A stretch of DNA of 8,514 bases from an uncultured Actinomycetes bacterium (GTDB lineage Bacteria > Actinomycetota > Actinomycetes > Nanopelagicales > Nanopelagicaceae): positions 1 through 8,514 of the forward strand of contig CAIXTG010000055.1 of assembly GCA_903922325.1 (NCBI GenBank), written 5' to 3'. Under the pieces are notes generated by a model that was given only the letters and a program-made list of their open reading frames with translations, did not search any database and had not been told where the DNA came from. Made by a program: the position numbers and the translations under genes. Positions 6,314 to 8,514 of this stretch are shown one piece after another (position 1 is the stretch's first letter; the number at the start of each line of letters is the position of its first letter).

Positions 6314-8194
6314 ATGAAAGCAAAACTGGCATTACGCGCAATGGCTGCTACGGCAACCACAGCGTTAGTGGTTGCTAGCCTTTCTGCAGGTGTAATAACC
6401 CCAGCACAGGCCGCGACTCAATCAACAGTAACTTTACTATCAACCGGTGACATCACATCCTTAAACTCAGGAACTGCTGATGGCAACACTTCATATAACT
6501 CAACAGTTGGATCATTAACTGGAATGGGTTTCACTTATTACAACTCAGATGCTGAACTAGTTATGAATACCAAGTTCGGATCAATGGCAATTATCAAGAA
6601 GGCTGCAAAAGACTTCCAGATTAAGTACACAGTTGCCAAGGGGCAACAGTGGTCTGATGGAACTCCAATCAATGCGATCGACCTTCTTCTTACACACGTG
6701 GTCTGCTCTGACCAATATTCAAAGGATGCAGGTCTCGGTGATCCAGTTGATAAGAAAGTTGTTCCAGCATTTGATAGCGGATGCTACGGCGGCTCATATG
6801 CTGATCACGTAGTTGGTTTGCCATCAATTAGCTCAGACAAAATGAGCTTGACTGTTAAATTTGATAAGCCACTTCCAGATTGGGAGCTCCTAGCCCCCGG
6901 ACCATCTCCAGTACATTCACTTGTACTAATGTCAGAAGGTAAGAAGAGTCTGCAGTCATCTGCAGTAAACCAAGCTGCACAAGCCAACTTCCTTCGCGTT
7001 TTTCGTGCCAAGAGCACAGATCGTATGAAGGCAATGGGTAAAGTCTGGTCAACAGGTTATGACGTTACAAAGGTTGACTCTTCAACTAATCCACTTCTGC
7101 TAATCAGCAACGGTGGTTTTATCGTTGATAAGTTTACTTACGGCAGCTCAATGACTTTGGTGAGAAACCCTAAGTACTCATCAGGTCCAGCCATGAAGAC
7201 TGTTAACCCAATTAATACTGTTGTAATCAAGATCATCACTGACAACACAGCAGCTGTTCAAGCGCTGCGTAACGGTGATATCGACGTTTACTACAACACA
7301 CTTCCAACAGCTAATGACCGATTGACTCTTGAGGCAATGCCAAACGTCAAGACAATTACCAAGATCGGTGCGGGTGCATACTCACACTTAGATCTTCGTG
7401 TCTCGAACGCAGCGGGTGAGAAAGATACTTACACCGGTCCTTTCGCTGGTAATTCTCAGAAGGCGAAGGATCTTCGTAAGGCATTCTTGCTTGCGACACC
7501 TCGTCAACAAATTGTCGACACACTCATTAAGCCAGTTAAGTCAGATGCAGCACCACTAGATACGCAATTCTCGTTCTATGGAACTGCTGAATACAAGGCT
7601 AATACAGCGGCATCTGGCGTAGCTGAGTACTCAGAAGGTACTCAAGCTCAGCGCACAGCAAAGGCGTTGGCTCTTGTTCAGAAACACTACCCAACAGCAT
7701 CTGCAACAAATGCTCCAGTTAAGTTGACCTTTGCTCACGCAAATACAACTTTGCGTAATGCAATCGCCAAGTTGGTTATTGCTGAAGTTGCAAAGGCTGG
7801 CTTTGATGTTACAGATTATGCGAGTGCTGATCTATTTGGTCTTCGCGATAATAGAAACTCAAAGTACGACATATTCATGTACGGCTATGCCTTAACCGCA
7901 ATTAGCCAATCTAACTCATCTGGCAACTACCGATCAGACGGTTCAAATAACGTCTTTGGTTGGGCCGATGACAAGCTAGACGCCATCCTAAAGAGCCTTG
8001 AAGGTGACATCCTTACTCAAAAGGAAGTCACAGCAAAGCGTCTTGCGGCTGACAAGATCATCATCGAAAATGCTTGGGGCTTACCGCTCTATGCAAACCC
8101 AACCATCGCTGCATATAGCAAAGATCTAAAGGGTATTGATCCAGCACCACTTGGATCAGTAATCACTTGGAACTTCTTCGATTGGTCATACTAA
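6314..8194 (+). CDS. ABC transporter substrate-binding protein, family 5 (peptide/oligopeptide type)
   Basis: This is an extracytoplasmic receptor that binds a peptide-like or other small solute and hands it to an ABC permease; the matching permease gene follows. The 626-residue product begins with a Sec signal, with basic MKAKLALR, a hydrophobic core and ITPAQA before ATQ (cleavage near 33). There is no lipobox cysteine, so membrane anchoring by lipid is not apparent, which is unusual for a Gram-positive binding protein. The family signature YTVAKGQQWSDGTPINAID is at about 105-123. The C-terminal part (NNVFGWADDKLDAIL, then WGLPLYANP) is typical of SBP_bac_5. Two cysteines (VVCSDQ and SGCYGG) could form a disulphide. 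Length is at the upper end for the family. Codon use looks more uniform than in the kinase gene, as for a highly expressed gene. The exact ligand cannot be read. Confidence 0.9.
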   Translation: MKAKLALRAMAATATTALVVASLSAGVITPAQAATQSTVTLLSTGDITSLNSGTADGNTSYNSTVGSLTGMGFTYYNSDAELVMNTKFGSMAIIKKAAKDFQIKYTVAKGQQWSDGTPINAIDLLLTHVVCSDQYSKDAGLGDPVDKKVVPAFDSGCYGGSYADHVVGLPSISSDKMSLTVKFDKPLPDWELLAPGPSPVHSLVLMSEGKKSLQSSAVNQAAQANFLRVFRAKSTDRMKAMGKVWSTGYDVTKVDSSTNPLLLISNGGFIVDKFTYGSSMTLVRNPKYSSGPAMKTVNPINTVVIKIITDNTAAVQALRNGDIDVYYNTLPTANDRLTLEAMPNVKTITKIGAGAYSHLDLRVSNAAGEKDTYTGPFAGNSQKAKDLRKAFLLATPRQQIVDTLIKPVKSDAAPLDTQFSFYGTAEYKANTAASGVAEYSEGTQAQRTAKALALVQKHYPTASATNAPVKLTFAHANTTLRNAIAKLVIAEVAKAGFDVTDYASADLFGLRDNRNSKYDIFMYGYALTAISQSNSSGNYRSDGSNNVFGWADDKLDAILKSLEGDILTQKEVTAKRLAADKIIIENAWGLPLYANPTIAAYSKDLKGIDPAPLGSVITWNFFDWSY

Positions 8195-8217
8195 GAACGA
8201 TCAAAAGCAGTAAGTAA

Positions 8218-8259
8218 TTAAGAAGTTGGGATGCCCTGCGGGGCATCCCAACTTCTTAA
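8218..8259 (+). terminator. Perfect 19-bp hairpin between binding protein and permease
   Basis: 8218-8236 and 8241-8259 are exact inverse complements around a four-base TGCG loop, starting 23 bases after the binding-protein stop. No T-run follows directly; the T-run at 8273-8280 begins 13 bases later. It may be a partial terminator or an mRNA-stabilising stem that gives more binding protein than permease, a common arrangement in such operons. Confidence 0.75.
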
Positions 8260-8322
8260 CTTATGTTGAATTCTTTTTTTAAAAGCGCACAAAATATGTG
8301 CAAACCAAGGCTGTGATAGGTA

Positions 8323-8327
8323 GGGAG
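8323..8327 (+). promoter_or_regulatory. Ribosome binding site of the permease
   Basis: GGGAG lies 5 bases before the TTG at 8333-8335 and supports that non-ATG start. Confidence 0.65.
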
Positions 8328-8332
8328 ATACT

Positions 8333-8514
8333 TTGTTCGCGTACATTTCTCGTCGCCTAGGAATGATGATGGTGATTGTTTTCGGGGCAAGTTTTTTTGC
8401 CTACAATCTCCAGGCCTACTCTTCAAACCCGCTATCCGTCTTTGGCGAAAGCACGGAGTTAAATAAAGATTACCTAATTGCCAAGATGATTAGAGATCTG
8501 CAATTAGATGTTCC
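8333..8514 (+). CDS. ABC transporter permease, DppB-like (5' end only)
   Basis: This is an inner-membrane channel subunit of the uptake system whose binding protein is encoded just upstream. Only the first 60 codons and two bases are in the window. The start MFAYISRRLGMMMVIVFGAS is the typical N-terminus of this family, a basic RR followed by the first membrane helix. NLQAYSSNPL and an LQLDVP stretch then correspond to the region where relatives have a conserved GDP or leucine-proline segment. The TTG start is set by a good ribosome site. The hairpin upstream probably sets its level relative to the binding protein. Second permease and ATPase genes are expected beyond the window. Confidence 0.8.
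   Translation, partial: MFAYISRRLGMMMVIVFGASFFAYNLQAYSSNPLSVFGESTELNKDYLIAKMIRDLQLDV

Noticed and set aside
6054..6341. 95-codon minus-strand open frame
   Set aside because: It overlaps the start of the binding-protein gene, has no ribosome site and shows no family features.

Overview
The window looks like part of a low-GC actinobacterial chromosome. The evidence is an actinobacterial-style NarL/FixJ regulator with a HisKA_3-type kinase, GTG and TTG starts, Sec signal peptides ending in A-x-A, and a family 5 solute-binding protein whose DppB-like permease starts in a style I associate with freshwater Actinobacteria. A Nanopelagicales (acI)-like host is my best guess, from protein style only.

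The window falls into two parts, separated at about 5037-5081 by the 3' half of a tRNA-Lys gene (loop CTTTTAA, T-arm and acceptor 3' strand present; no D-arm or 5' half). Such a stub is the usual scar of an element integrated into a tRNA gene. From its orientation, the element should lie to the left (1 to about 5036) and the older chromosome to the right.

Left part (putative island cargo): a large secreted or surface protein on the minus strand (106-2598). It combines seven Asp-box-like propeller repeats, a BspA-type leucine-rich repeat (LRR_5) solenoid and a cut-short fibronectin type III (Fn3) domain. Diverging from it is a two-component pair, a response regulator (2686-3327) abutting a polytopic membrane histidine kinase (3328-5019). 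The 87-base divergent intergenic region plus the start of the surface-protein reading frame holds two exact 17-base direct repeats 24 bases apart and a nearby imperfect inverted repeat, all candidate regulator sites. At the extreme left (1 to about 130) the Fn3 domain breaks off and an open frame of unknown identity enters on the plus strand, so this end also looks like a recombination junction.

Right part: a penicillin-binding-type serine hydrolase on the minus strand (5192-5989) that keeps all three catalytic motifs but begins at the SxxK motif, probably a 5'-truncated or frameshifted gene. Next come a family 5 peptide-type ABC solute-binding protein (6314-8194), a perfect 19-bp intercistronic hairpin, and the start of its permease gene (8333 to the window edge). 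These last two are the first genes of a peptide-uptake operon that continues beyond the window.

A plausible reading of the island part is one sensing and adhesion module: the kinase senses a membrane signal, the regulator is phosphorylated, and it may control the divergent surface protein. That link is inference from layout and repeats only.
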